Assembly: GCF_008728515.1 (NCBI RefSeq)
Contig: NC_044996.1
Coordinates: forward strand, 120,176,189 to 120,240,188
From: Papio anubis
Lineage: Eukaryota > Chordata > Mammalia > Primates > Cercopithecidae
Length of the DNA stretch: 64,000 nt
Reading direction: 5' to 3'
In this document: one piece after another, positions 33,581 to 44,861 of the stretch
Layout: each line of letters begins with the position of its first letter
Position numbering within the stretch: the stretch's first letter is position 1
Translations under genes and position numbers: made by a program
Notes under the pieces: model-generated
Databases searched by the model: none
What the model saw: the letters and a program-made list of their open reading frames with translations, nothing else
What the model was told of the DNA's origin: nothing

Positions 33581-33834
33581 TATTGCAGACTTTTTAAAAA
33601 ATTAGCACACATAGAGGGAGGGACGGATATATAGAGTAACTGCTAAGAAAAAGATATGAGGTCCAGGGAGAATGTTTTTAGGATGGAACAGACCAAGTGC
33701 TGAGGGAATATAGGCAATAGAAAGGGAGAAATAAAAGAAACATGACACAGTGAAAGAATATTTGACAATGGGAAGACCCAGAGAAGACAGAAGTAGACTT
33801 ACGAAGAAGCAGCCACATTCTTGAACGTATTCAC
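33581..33834. other. unclassified purine-rich DNA
   Basis: Possibly more decayed antisense L2, but not clear enough to call. Confidence 0.4.
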
Positions 33835-34010
33835 TCATTCAGCAAATACTTATTGGGCACCCACTATATGCCAGGCACCATTTTAAGTGCTTATGATATA
33901 CCAGTGAACAAAACAAATAGAAATGTTTGCCCCTGTGGAGTTCGAATTCTAGTGCAGGGAAAGACAGGAAAAATAAAGTGAACTAGTAGGATATGTAGGG
34001 GAAAGTTGAG
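33835..34010 (-). mobile_element. L2 LINE 3' end
   Basis: Antisense L2 3' end: 'cattcagcaaatacttattgg', 'actatatgccaggcaccat' and 'ccagtgaacaaaacaaat'. Confidence 0.8.
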
Positions 34011-34034
34011 TGAGGTCATTATCTTGAGTTAGTC

Positions 34035-34430
34035 AGAGTAGGATATGTGCTGCAACAAACAATCCCAAAATTTCAGTGGCTAGACAATGTTTACTTCCCC
34101 CTCCACAACATCCAGTACAGGTGTCCATACAGTCGGCCCTCCTCCAAGTAGTGACTCAGGCACCTAGGCTTTTTCCATTTTATGGCTTTGCCCTTCTCTG
34201 AGTTCTCAAGAGTTCTCTCTATTCCACGGGAAGATGGGAGAAAGAATGGAGGATCAAGCTTAGAATGGTTTTTATTAACCAGGGTTGGCAATGAAATACA
34301 TCACTTCTGCCCACATTACACTAGCTGGAATTCAGTCATATGGCCACACCAGACTGCAAGTGAAGTTGAGAAAGTATTTCCAGTAGGAAACAAGAAATGT
34401 TTTGGTGAATAACTAACTAGTTTCTGTCAC
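34035..34430. mobile_element. old interspersed repeat, family not named
   Basis: The sequence 'gctgcaacaaacaatcccaaaatttcagtggct', read in parts, then 'atcacttctgcccacatt', 'tcatatggccacaccagac' and a 'ggtgaat' end follow a common mammalian repeat that I recognise by cadence but cannot name. Confidence 0.45.
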
Positions 34431-34704
34431 AAACCTCTCGGCCTCGATTTTCTCAAGGATATAGGAGGGAAGGATTAATTTTATGATAGTTTGCCAAAAT
34501 GTGCAAGCTCAGAGATTAAGAGTAGGCTCAAAGAGAGTGAAGAAGAGTTGAAATAACTCTCAGAGAAGAGTTCACCAATAAGTCAAAGGAATGACAAGAG
34601 GCATTAAGGGATTGACTGAGACTGGAAGTCCTGAATTTCTACTGGCAACAAACAAGTATGTGATACCCTTGAATGTCTACATTATAAAACACAAGGCTCT
34701 AAAA

Positions 34705-34790
34705 CACAGAGCACTTAGTACCTAGCACAAAGCCTGATACATTGTAGATACTCAAAGTTTCATGAGTAAATGGATGAACAGATGGACAAA
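34705..34790 (+). mobile_element. L2 3' tail fragment
   Basis: 'cacttagtacctagcacaaag' followed by 'tagatactcaaagtttcatgag' resembles the L2 end. Short. Confidence 0.5.
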
Positions 34791-36415
34791 TGCAGCAACC
34801 TTAGCCCGAGAACCTCTGAGGTTGACACTAAGTCCATAGGACTCACCAGCCCCTAAGAGAATCTGCATCTCGGGGTCTCTAAGGATGTGAGAAACCAGGT
34901 GGCAGCATCCTCATCCTCTTAGGTCCTTCCTGCTCCTAATGCTTTGACTTGAAGGTCCTACTTACTGATGGCAACATTTCTGCTCACGTGCTGAGTGTGT
35001 AAATGGCCTCTGTTTGAAATCTCGCTATGGGGATGCTCATTCTAGACCAAGAAGTGCCTTGACTTCTCAGCTACTGTCAGATCGTCTCTAAATGCAGTGA
35101 GTTTTGAAGCCCCTCCTGCCTTACTTTGCCTATTTCTCTTACTTCCTCAGATTTTCAGAGTGAATCCCCAAGGAAAGCATTACTGGAGAATTCAAATCAG
35201 GACTACTTTATAAGCTCAAGGTACTTTCAGCACATAATAACAACTCAGTACAGTCAGAGGCGAATTCCTGAAGGCAGGTAAATAGTTAACAGGAATCCAC
35301 ACAATATCTCTTATACTAGCAGCCAATATTCTCTGCCTGGAGTGTTGGGATCTCTGTTTGACATTGTAAGAATTGACCCCCCAAAACACAACATAACCTT
35401 ATCTTGTAGGTGGATCACACAAAGCAAACAAAAGTAGAGATATTAGGATTGGAGGAAAGGGCATTATAGGAGGAAAAGCATTTAAAATGGCGTTGCTGTA
35501 ATTTTTTGACAACATAATTTAAAGGCTTTTCAGTCAAGTACATCTACACCTCAGTCCCTCTCCACCTCCTTTCCCCCATGGTGTTGTCTTGGCTGTCAAT
35601 TACTGGGAGAGAAGGCTGCTCCTTAAAGGGCTTTTAAATGGTATTAGAAATGATTGGAATCTTACCTAAAAGCTCTTGAAAAAAAATAAAATAAAATAAT
35701 TCTTCACCCTCTGCTTGTGTTGCATAAAATGCAAGATCCCATTCTGTTTATTTATTTGTTTGTCTGTGTGAGAGCTGGAAGCAAAGACTGAGTACAGTTC
35801 AGTAGGCTAAGTGAGAAACTAATAGCCACCAGTGTTTCTGACCTATGGACTGAGGGACCTCTGTGACCTTTTGTGAAACAAGAATTCAAGAACTGTGTAG
35901 GCACACCTCTCTATAGAATCTCAGTGCGTCACTGAAATGTCACATGCAACCCTATTCCCACCAAATGCACTAAGGAACATCTTGCTATATAAAACAATTG
36001 CTTCATAAAAGAAAAAATTCATTCATAAAACAAATTGTCCAAGTAATCACTCCCCGCCATTTGTGTTTTATTCCAATTTCCACCCATCAGGGTGAATGGT
36101 GGTATCTGCAATTGTCAGTGCACCATGACCACTGGTGGTAGTATTCACACTCAACTTCACACCATCTCCATGCATGTGTTACTTGCAGTTATTGATGCTC
36201 ACACTCTCTACCTTTTTCTTGTGATCTACACCTTTGAGAGGGCTGGCAGGGAGTGTACTAAATGGTACAGACTCTCTCAAGGATACTTGTTGGACTAGCC
36301 CTTCCCTCTTGTCCACCCAGTAAGCTCTTCACTTTACAAGACATTCAAAGGTTGCCTGCATGCCTCCTAATAGGTTATCTCAGGAAGTGTTGGGCAAGGT
36401 CCTCTTCTGTGCTTG
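34791..36415. other. 1.6-kb stretch with no recognised features
   Basis: Apparently unique. It includes a short (AAAAT)n run at about 35681-35700 and a (TTTG)-like run at about 35747-35762. Confidence 0.5.
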
Positions 36416-36419
36416 AATA

Positions 36420-36545
36420 GTTCTCATGAACATTTATCGCATTGTTGCAATCACTCATTTGGTTGTTTGTCTTGTCCATTGGACTCTTTTAAGGAGTGAT
36501 TTTGTCTTACTCTCCTTTGAATCCCCACAGCTAGCACTTCAATGT
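36420..36545 (+). mobile_element. L2 3' UTR fragment
   Basis: 'ggttgtttgtcttgtccattg', 'ttttgtcttactctcctttg' and 'aatccccacagctagcac' match the L2 3' UTR order. Confidence 0.6.
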
Positions 36546-37324
36546 GGGAAGAGAGAGCCCTTGCACCAACTAAGAAAGATTCACCCAACCTCCCCTCTGG
36601 GATGAGTGGGTCCCTGTTTCTGGCGTGGTCTCAGGATCAGCCATGCCGGCCTGCAGCAGCAGACTGGGAACAGTAGGGAACCAGAATGCAAAATAAATTG
36701 CATACCTGTGGTGACAGGAGGGAGACAAGATGTATTTCATTATTGAACATTACATTGATAAGAATGGTTCAATGTAAACCACACCAATTCATGCAGTCAC
36801 TGACATGCAAAATGTCAGAGAGATAATGCCCACAGAGATAATGCCTTATTATCCCAGGAACACAGATGAACTCTGTGAATGCAAAATGAACTTCAGAGCC
36901 ATGGAAAACACAAAGGATATGATGCATTTACTACATAAACATCTAGACAGATACTCATCTGTTAATTCCTTTATCCAATGAACAAATATTCTTTAAGCAG
37001 ACTGTACTGGGTGTGTAAGTTCTGAAGATATAGAGTTAAAAGGGACCAAGTTTCGACTTTCAGGATGTTTATATTCACACAGGTGATGCTTATGCGGAAG
37101 TGTATGCTTGTCTTCTATAACCAGGACATTTTAGGGTTGGTGATAGTAGCGGTAAGCAGTTAAGGCACACTTCTAATGAGAATCCTCTCTTCTTCACATT
37201 ACCAGTCATTCTAATAACTTCTATTTCAAAACTTGATTTATTATCAATAGTCAAACAATGTATCAAGATGATGAAACCCAAATCTTACTTAGAGTAGAAC
37301 ACAGTAGATTTAAAAGAGGCTTCC
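36546..37324. other. unclassified DNA
   Basis: About 36960-37040 may be an antisense L2/MIR start ('ccaatgaacaaatattcttt'). Otherwise nothing was recognised. Confidence 0.4.
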
Positions 37325-37525
37325 TCAGTTCCAGATGCTTTACACACATTGTTTAATTCACTCCTCACAACAATACTAGAAGTTGACATTAAATGCAATA
37401 TCTGCACTATACAGAATAGGAACATGAGGCTTAAAGAGGTCAGGTTGCTTTCCTCAAGCTGTAGGAAGCTAAGATTCAAACTCAACTCCGTCTGGTGCCA
37501 AAATCTTGGCTTTTCCACTATACCT
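37325..37525 (+). mobile_element. MIR SINE
   Basis: 'gctttacacacattgtttaattc', 'cctcacaacaatactagaag', 'aggaacatgaggcttaaag' and 'ggcttttccactatacc' are in MIR order. Confidence 0.8.
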
Positions 37526-38861
37526 TTTTAAAAGTGACTTTCAAGCCATCCATTTTAATGCTCCTTTTTATCAAGGGAATATCACTAAGTGCTTCTGATG
37601 CATACCTATTTGCTTCATCTTCTGTTTAGTTACACTAGTTTTATGAACTACACCTTATAATGTCCTTCTGGCTCGACAATCAATCAGAGTATTAAATGGA
37701 TTGAGCATCTGCCCTCAGTATTATTATTCTTGATAGAAAAATGATTACCAAATGTATAACTATGAGTTCACCTTTCAACATTCATTTAATCAAGATAAGT
37801 AATTACCCTAGCAGGCAGTAATTAGGTAATTAGTAAAACTAGTTAATACAAATCACATATTAATATAACCAAATAAATGCTAGTATAATTTTTGTAATTA
37901 TTATGGCATATAGGTCCACCTGATTTTTTTTTTAGTAAAAGACACATAATTTCTAAACCATGTATTGCACAATTTCCACTTGCATGTGGGAATGCCTTTT
38001 GACATCTGTGACCCTGCAGAGTAAAAAGGAGATTGAGACAATTATCTCGGGTACTGAAGCAAAAGCCTGCTTGCACTAAAATTATCTGCCTAGTCTTTGC
38101 CTGATTTTCTCTAAATGGTTGCTCCATTTAAAAAAAAAAAAGAGCCACCTTATAGCATTGTGCCTAAATATCCTTCTCTGTTTAGAAAATGGAAATACGG
38201 TATTCTAAGAATAATTTACTCAAGATAGACAAACACTATGCACATATGCAGAGTGTTCTCTGATTCTGTAATATAATGCTAGCTTTGATACTTCTCTCCC
38301 CCAAGAGAAAAGATGTATCATTATCAATATCACCCCGTGGATTCCCCATCCCCTGCTCACACACATAACCTAAATCAATTGTAATGAATAAACATATTCA
38401 TGAGAAAAAGTAAATATCTCTTGATATTGTGGTACACACACACATATGCACACAACACTAATCTATGTCTGTATTTTCAGTGGCAGATTATTAAACAGCA
38501 TATCCTGTGATGGTTTTACTCAAAACGGTTACCAATCATAGCATACTCCTGTGATAGATATTGATCCGTACCCAGGATATGTAACAATTTGTGAAGAATA
38601 TGTAGGAAAACTTTTGTTTCCCCCTAACAATGAATGGCCAACTGATTTATAAAGCCTGTAGGCCAACTATGACCAGTTAATGCCCAATGCCAGCAGCATG
38701 AAAAATAATTTGCAAACTTCCTCATTGGAGTCTGGTTTGTGGTTCTCTTGTTTGAGTTAACTTAATACTCCATTAGATTTCATTACTGTCCATGAACATA
38801 AGATAACATATTTGAGGTCTAGGCTTTAAATGGCAGAAACCCTGTCTCAATCAGTAACAAC
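37526..38861. other. AT-rich stretch without recognised repeats
   Basis: Contains a cluster of TAATTA motifs (37800-37832). The remainder, to the young Alu, has no recognised element. The last 13 bases (38849-38861) are the Alu target duplication. Confidence 0.5.
37798..37832. promoter_or_regulatory. cluster of three GTAATTA motifs
   Basis: TAATTA occurs at 37800-37805, 37819-37824 and 37827-37832, each preceded by G. TAATTA is the core of many homeodomain binding sites. It is also common by chance in AT-rich DNA, so function is speculative. Confidence 0.25.
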
Positions 38862-39136
38862 CTGTAATCCCAGCACTTTGGGAGGCCGAGACAGGTGGAT
38901 CACGAGGTCAGGAGATCGAGACCATCCTGGCTAACATGGTGAAACCCCGTCTCTACTAAAAAATACAAAAAACTAGCCGGGCGAGGTGGCGGGTGCCTGT
39001 AGTCCCAGCTACTCGGGAGGCTGAGGCAGGAGAATGGCGTGAACCCGGGAGGCGGAGCTTGCAGTGAGCCAAGATCCGGCCACTGCACTCCAGCCTGGGC
39101 GACAGAGTGAGACTCCATCTCAAAAAAAAAAAAAAA
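38862..39136 (+). mobile_element. young AluY of Old World monkey type, 5'-truncated
   Basis: It begins within the left arm ('ctgtaatcccagcac'), missing about the first 24 Alu bases, and has the monkey-type 'gatccggccactgcac'. A perfect 13-bp target duplication, aatcagtaacaac, lies at 38849-38861 and 39135-39147. The truncation is therefore original to the insertion, not a later deletion. Confidence 0.95.
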
Positions 39137-39167
39137 TCAGTAACAACATATGTAATGAAGACATATA

Positions 39168-39450
39168 TGGCCAGGCACGGTGGCTCATGCCTGTAATCCC
39201 AGCACTTTGGGAGGCCAAGGCGGGTGGATCACTTTAAGGTCAGGAGTTGGAGACCAACCTGGCCAACGTAGTGACACCCTGTCTCTACTAAAAATACAAA
39301 ACTTAGCCAGGCATGGTGGTGTGCACTAGTAATCCCAGCTACTTGGGAGGCTGAGGCATGAGAATTGCTTGAACCCAGGAGGTGGAGGTTGCAGTGAGCC
39401 AAGATCATGCCACTGCACTCCACCCTGGGCAACAGAGCGAGACTCCATCT

Positions 39451-39480
<30 letters not shown>
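39168..39480 (+). mobile_element. AluS-type element, full length
   Basis: Starts 'ggccaggcacggtggctc'. A-tail of about 31 bases to 39480. The target duplication aagacatata lies at 39158-39167 and 39481-39490. It sits 32 bases after the preceding Alu in the same orientation. Confidence 0.95.
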
Positions 39481-39484
<4 letters not shown>

Positions 39485-39490
39485 CATATA

Positions 39491-40679
39491 CATGAAAACT
39501 AATTCAGTAATTTTCTTGGTGTTATTCCTTCCAATTGGCCAAAGTTTCATCTTTAGTCATCACTGTATATATGATAAAATACAAGTAAATTAAGACCCTT
39601 TTTCTTTCTTACAAACCCAAGTACAATCACGTCCGATGTTTCAATTGCGATTTTCCTAAAAGTAACTGACACCTTCTATGCAATCCAATCTTGTCATTCA
39701 CTTTCACTCAAACCTCACTGATATATAAAGCAACCCTGGCTTCCCAAGCCCATGAAGTTCCATTTTTACATGTTGTTTTTCTGTTTCCAAGAAGAGTGAT
39801 CATTTCTGAAACTATAAGCTATCCATTTGAATTTCCAGTCTGTAAATTGTGAAGAAGGCTAGTGGATGCAAAACAAGAGAAGATAAATTGCAAATTGGAG
39901 CTAAAGAGAAAACAAATACAAGATTTTAGTGGCATCTAATTGTTTTCCACATATCATAGTAACAGCTATTATCCTTCCTTCTAAATTTATGTCATCTGTG
40001 CATTTATCTATATTCCTATTTGTCTATCATCTATCTGTCTTCCACCTGCCTGTTAGTGTCTATTTATTTGGCATGGCAAGTTGTGCTGTCTTTGTCTGCA
40101 GAGAAGAAAAGAAGGGGGAAAATGATGAAAAATCTTGGTATAGCATGAATAGCAACGAGGTAAGGCTGATGCCTGATGTGCAGATGAATCCTGTAAATGA
40201 AGTGGCCCTTGAATTAAATTAATTTAAAATCTGGCAAATATTACCCGGCATGTTTGTCAATGTGCTGTATAATTATTAATTTGTTCATTGAAGCAACTGT
40301 ATAAATAAATAGAAAGCAGAATGCCATGATTAGGCAAGCATTGAAAATCCAGGGTCAAGAAGTCCCGCAATACGGGGATCTCAATAGCTTTCCTGGGTCC
40401 TACTTTTACATCTCCTCATAAATCCACACGTCAATAACAGCAAATTAATTGGCCCACATTTAGATGCCAACAGGGCTTTTGTATTCTCAGTGCACATTTT
40501 TGTCTTCTCAGAGTGAGATGTTAGTAACGGGGTTTTTAATATTACCCCTAGGGGAGCACCAGAAAATCTTAACAATTTCCTTCACTAGAGTATTTTCATT
40601 AGCGCTAAATGCCATGCAATTTACATTTGAAATTAGGTGTAGGGGTGAGCAGAATGTGACAAGACATGATGCAGTGGTG

Positions 40680-40681
<2 letters not shown>
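39491..40681. other. 1.2-kb repeat-free AT-rich stretch
   Basis: No transposon recognised. About 40000-40070 is a degenerate CTAT-rich patch. 40190-40660 has several homeodomain-like cores (ttaattaat, taattatt, aattaattgg) and no simple repeat. No exon was seen. The ORF at 40464-40853 continues into the poly-T and is not convincing. Confidence 0.45.

Positions 40682-40711
<30 letters not shown>
40682..40711 (-). repeat. 30-base poly-T, possible A-tail of a retrocopy
   Basis: A pure run of 30 T. On the minus strand it is an A-tract preceded by AATAAA (complement of tttatt at 40725-40730) 13 bases upstream, the usual spacing between a polyadenylation signal and a poly-A tail. The flanking sequence is not an Alu or L1 that I recognise. 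Confidence 0.6.
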
Positions 40712-40712
<1 letters not shown>

Positions 40713-41395
40713 GTTCCAATGTTCTTTATTTACTGCATGGAGTTTCAGGAGAAAAGCATGCAAGTCAAAAAAGAAATATTTCTTGCTTTCTCTTTACCCA
40801 TACTTTTAGGAGATGAAAATTGTTTTATTTTAATACTCAAAGCACATATTTAAAACAGCCCTCTTTCACCAAGAAAAAAGAACACCCAAAAAAATTAACA
40901 ATAATGCACCTAAAGTAGAATGAAACTAAACATCCCTTGACATCTGTAAGCAGATATTCCAGTAAGGAGTAAAAATCCTGGAAGGGAAAGGATTAGAGGT
41001 TAACACAAACATTACGCTTCTAAATGTATGTCTATATAGCTCAATTACCTGACTGATTCTCATCTAAATTAATAAAAAAAATTACCTACCACTATTTTTT
41101 ATTATAAATCTGGACTGCAAGTGAAATTCATATTGAGGATGTGAGGGTAAGCTTAAACTCTGGCTAATGTCATTTCAACAAATATCTGGATATCTCTCCT
41201 GGAAAGAAAAGCAATTAGTATATATGTTAATATATATATTTATGTTATATATGTTAAACCAGGGATTTCTTTATATTTTTGCACACTAACCACTCATCTG
41301 AGTAAGAGCTCATGTTTTGACTGGCTGTTTCGGTTTCTGAATGCCTTAGTTGAGCCTCAAGTCTAATGAGGAACATAAAGCAAGGGGACTAGCTG
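40712..41395. other. unclassified AT-rich DNA
   Basis: Possibly the body of a minus-strand retroposed 3' UTR near the poly-T. The source gene is not recognised. A TATA-rich patch lies at about 41218-41258. Confidence 0.4.
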
Positions 41396-41399
41396 TAAT

Positions 41400-41545
41400 A
41401 CCCAGCACTTAGAAAAGAGCTACTTTTTGTGCCAGGAAGCGTTCTAGGTGCTATATAAAAACTTATCCCATCTAACTTTCCCGCTAGCATTAAGAGGTTG
41501 TTGTTATCCCGTTTGGCAGGTGCTGAGAATGAAGCACAAACATAT
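41400..41545 (+). mobile_element. MIR SINE
   Basis: 'gtgccaggaagcgttctagg', 'aacttatcccatctaactttc', then a 'gttgttatcccgtttggcaggtgctgagaatga' region. Diverged MIR. Confidence 0.65.
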
Positions 41546-41919
41546 TTATAAAAATTCAAGAACAATTTCTTATTCTATCCACTAAGGACTCTCATCATGA
41601 CAAGGTCTCAATTGTCACGACATTAGAAGAACAAATAAAAGCCCCTTTGAGGATGGTGGGAATTAGCCAGCATTAGGTCTTTAGCTAGGACAGGCTCGGG
41701 ATGGTCTCTGGATGAATGAAAGATGATGCTAACCTCCAAACTTGACTGAGTGCGGAATTTATGTTTCCCATTTACATGTGTTTGCCAGGCTACTCCCTGG
41801 CCTGCTGTTATGCTAACAGATTAATGAGGGTGCTTTGTTTATGGCCTCATGTTCCCAAAAATGTTCCCAAAAGAGAGCAAGGGCAAGATAATAAAGCAAG
41901 AGAGGGAGAGTTTTCCAGT
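41546..41919. other. unclassified DNA
   Basis: Nothing recognised. Confidence 0.45.
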
Positions 41920-42050
41920 CCAGTAGTTCTTACTTTATTGCACATCAGGATCACCTTTTAAAAGTCCCAAGTCCCAGGCCACATCTCAGATCAACTAAAT
42001 CAGGATTTCTTAGCTAGGACCCAGGCATCAATAAGCAGTTCTTTAAATCA
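41920..42050 (+). mobile_element. hAT-Charlie-type MITE, partial
   Basis: 'cagtagttcttactttattgc', 'acatcaggatcacctttt', 'tcagatcaactaaatcagg' and 'acccaggcatcaataagc'. Same MITE kind as 23976-24155. Confidence 0.65.
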
Positions 42051-42154
42051 CTAAGCCTAAGTATTAACCATTATTAGTACCAATTAATATAAAAGAAATA
42101 CATAATTCATAATAAGATTTTATGATTTACAAATCCCGGCATATATTTAGGTAC

Positions 42155-42275
42155 TGTGGTATAAGAGAAAGAGTCAGAAGATTCTAGTCAGCTCTGCTAT
42201 TCTATCATCTCCAGGATCTTGGGTAAATTCCAGAACTTTCTTAAGCCTCAGTTTCCTCTCTATAAAATAAAATCA
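42155..42275 (-). mobile_element. MIR SINE
   Basis: Antisense MIR: 'gaagattctagtcagctctgc', 'cttgggtaaattcc', 'taagcctcagtttcctctc' and 'ataaaataaaat'. Confidence 0.7.
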
Positions 42276-42779
42276 TACTTGTGTTACTTCCCTCACAGAG
42301 AAAGCAATATGTCAAATAAAACTTTTCAAACTTTAAAGCCTCGCTTTTTAAATTTCTTCATTTTTTCATACCTTTCAAGCGTGACCAATCACTGCTTAAT
42401 CTAGACATAATCCCCTTCCCCAGGCCTTAGTCAATCTAACTCACCCTGAAACTTTCTTGGACTTTACACCTCTGGGGACCAGGAGCCAGTTAGCATTAAA
42501 ACTACATCCAGGATTATTTCCTCAGCTGTCAGCTTGTCTCTTTCACAGCCACTGATGGTTTATTGATTCTGCTTAAACCACGTAAGAACAAAATAACCTC
42601 ATTTGGCCTTCTGATCACCCAACTTGCCTTTACTGTCTACCTCCTGCCTTTGTTCCTTCCAGTAGTGGCTTTTCACCAACTTGCTACAAAAAAACTTCCA
42701 ATGTTATTTTTTTTTTCAACCACAAAAATGCATAGAGAGGAAATTCCGAGCTTAAAATTTATTTGAAACAAACAAACCC
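42276..42779. other. unclassified DNA
   Basis: Nothing recognised. Confidence 0.45.
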
Positions 42780-42890
42780 TACGTTCATATCCCAGGTTCA
42801 CCACTTAAAAGTACAGACAATTTACTCAATTTCTCGACTTCCTTAGCTGTGAAATGGGGATAAATATACCTGTCTCCCAAAACTCTCAGA
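42780..42890 (-). mobile_element. MIR SINE
   Basis: Antisense MIR: 'cccaggttcaccacttaaaag', 'tttactcaatttctcgactt' and 'gtgaaatggggataaatat'. Confidence 0.7.
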
Positions 42891-43378
42891 GAGCACACAA
42901 TTCTTTCGAAATTAGAGTTGTATTATTGCTAATTTTAAAACAGTGATAAGATCTACCCAATACAACCTTCTCCAATGAGTCTTGCAACCAGTTTCTAACT
43001 ATTATCCAAAAGTTGCCAGAATTTAAACATTAATGACACATTATACTGAACCCAAGAAAACTTGAAATAAAAATGAAGTTGCTTCTTTACATTTCTCTTC
43101 CCTCTTATCTTAACATAACGTCAAAAGCACTTAGGAAACAGATCCAAAAGAGTCCCCATTTGTATAGCTTTTCACTGTTTTCAAACCCAGGGACACGTTA
43201 AAGGTACGTCTAGAATTCCCAGCTTTCCTACTCTCTTTTCAGTAGTTAGAACCTAGTCAGCTTTGATTTTTGTCAAGACTTTATGAGCAGTCCACAGAAT
43301 CAGCCCCTGACAAAAAAGGCCCCACTTGGGTTTACTGAAATCATTAATTGTCAATCCCTCCTCCTCCCCAGACTAATT
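42891..43378. other. unclassified DNA
   Basis: Nothing recognised. Confidence 0.45.
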
Positions 43379-43556
43379 CAGTGGTTCAAAATGTGTTGCC
43401 AAGTGTGGTGTAGGGAACTTGTTTAATAGATGTCCAGACTCTACCCATCCCATCCCCCAGAATCTGATTCAGTATGAAGTGGGACCTGAGAATCTACATT
43501 CTAACCAGCACCCCAGGTGGTTCTGAACTGAGGGTCGCAGTGTTTGGAAACTACTA
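43379..43556 (+). mobile_element. hAT-Charlie-type MITE
   Basis: Starts 'cagtggttcaaaatgtg', has 'agaatctgattcagtatg' and 'gacctgagaatctacatt', and ends 'ttggaaactacta'. MER5/MER3-like and diverged. Confidence 0.7.
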
Positions 43557-43811
43557 GGTGAAACACTTGCCAATAGCAGTTCTCTACTGACAATCCTACA
43601 AGAGTTCCGTTAGATGGCCCAGGTTTGACTTCTGAGAATCCAAACTGGAATGTACTGATCTTCACCACAAATGCAGATCTCAGATCCTGTTGAATCCCAG
43701 CCTACCATCCTATGGCTACGCCTCTGCGCACTGGCTTTAACCAGCCACAATCCCTGTAAGTGAGGGCAGACACATAGAGCCCCTTCATAAAGTATTAACC
43801 GTCTGGTTTTC

Positions 43812-44170
43812 AATGCTGGCTGCACTTGTCAATGACCTGTGAATTTTTTAAAGTCCAAATGCCCAAACCTCGCCCCCAGACTGGTGGTTCTCAGACTTTA
43901 GCTCCATCAGAACCCGCTGGGGCGCTTGCTACGCCACAAATCGCTGGACCTCACCTCTAGAGTTTCTAATGCAGTAGGCCTGGAGTGGGGCCCAAGAATT
44001 TACACTTCTAACAAGTTCCCGAGTAATGCTGCTGGTCCAGGAACCGCATTTTAGTAATCCCTCACCAAACAAATTAAGTCTGAATTTCTGGGATTGGAAG
44101 CCAAACATTAGTAATTTTTTAAATTCTCCAGGTAATTCCATTGTGCAGCCAAAGATAGGAAACACTGATC
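43812..44170 (+). mobile_element. hAT-type MITE split by another hAT MITE
   Basis: The left half (43812-43880: 'tggctgcacttgtcaatgac', 'gcccaaacctcgcccc') and right half (44063-44170: 'aaattaagtctgaatttctgg', 'ctccaggtaattccattgtgcagcc') join in order to the MITE kind seen at 23976-24155. The middle is a separate element. Confidence 0.7.
43881..44062 (+). mobile_element. MER3-like hAT MITE nested in another hAT MITE
   Basis: Starts 'ctggtggttctcagac' and has 'agagtttctaatgcagtagg', 'ggagtggggcccaagaatt' and 'acttctaacaagttcccgag', ending in a degraded 'gaaccactg'-type terminus. Confidence 0.75.
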
Positions 44171-44261
44171 TAGACCCAGGTCACATGACAGTTTCCTCAG
44201 GCTAGTAATACCAAAAACAAAGAGGTTGCGGGAGACAGGTAAATATCCATCTTAACATCAG

Positions 44262-44530
44262 TTATAGCAGCAACATCCGGTTTCCAGGGCAAGCAAGGCC
44301 AGCGGTACCAGCAATGGACTCAGTGCAATGGTGTACTGATAAACCAACTCTCAAAAACAAAGCCTGATTTGTAGCATTTGCTGATTTCCGGGGTGTAAAA
44401 ACTCCCACCACAGCTGATTTCAAGCTACCAAATGGACTACACATCAGTGAATGCAGAATGGGAAGAGAGGCAGGCAACAGGCCTTCGCAAGCTGTCTTCA
44501 GAATACAACATCCTACTGCCTCCCGGTAAC
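44262..44530 (-). mobile_element. unnamed interspersed repeat, copy 1
   Basis: The reverse complement contains 'ttgaaatcagctgtgg', 'acaccccggaaatcagcaaa', 'gctacaaatcaggctttg' and 'ccaatggactcagt'-flanking text. It aligns by eye with 50340-50575 in opposite orientation. The family name is not recalled; possibly a DNA transposon or LTR. Confidence 0.55.
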
Positions 44531-44861
44531 ATCAGTGGCCTCAGTGACAGTGGCAGCAATGTCCCCACCAAACCGGTTCTATGGTGTTGTTTGGGCTGAG
44601 GTCCTAGCTAACTAGCAGCCTTGTTTCAGTTTCTCAGCCTGGTTCCCCATCCTTCTCAGTCATTCTGAGAGCTATGCAATAGCCTTTCTAATAAATCACT
44701 TATTAGAATGTTTCTGTTGCTTACAGCTAAGAACTCTTACCTTCTAAATGTCGGATGTGGAGGTTAAGAACCGAAGACCTAGAATCTAAACTCCTGCAGT
44801 CCTAGGAAGGATTTTGCTTCAAACCATTTGCATCTGAGGAGGGATGAAACTCTTAAACCAG
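44531..44861. other. unclassified DNA
   Basis: Nothing recognised. Confidence 0.45.

Noticed and set aside
33258..33605. 115-codon ORF, and similar ORFs at 9678-9973, 31368-31688, 38900-39118, 39229-39550, 55186-55437, 59015-59278 and 63434-63807
   Set aside because: All are the familiar antisense Alu reading frames (phrases like 'CLSLPSSWDYR').
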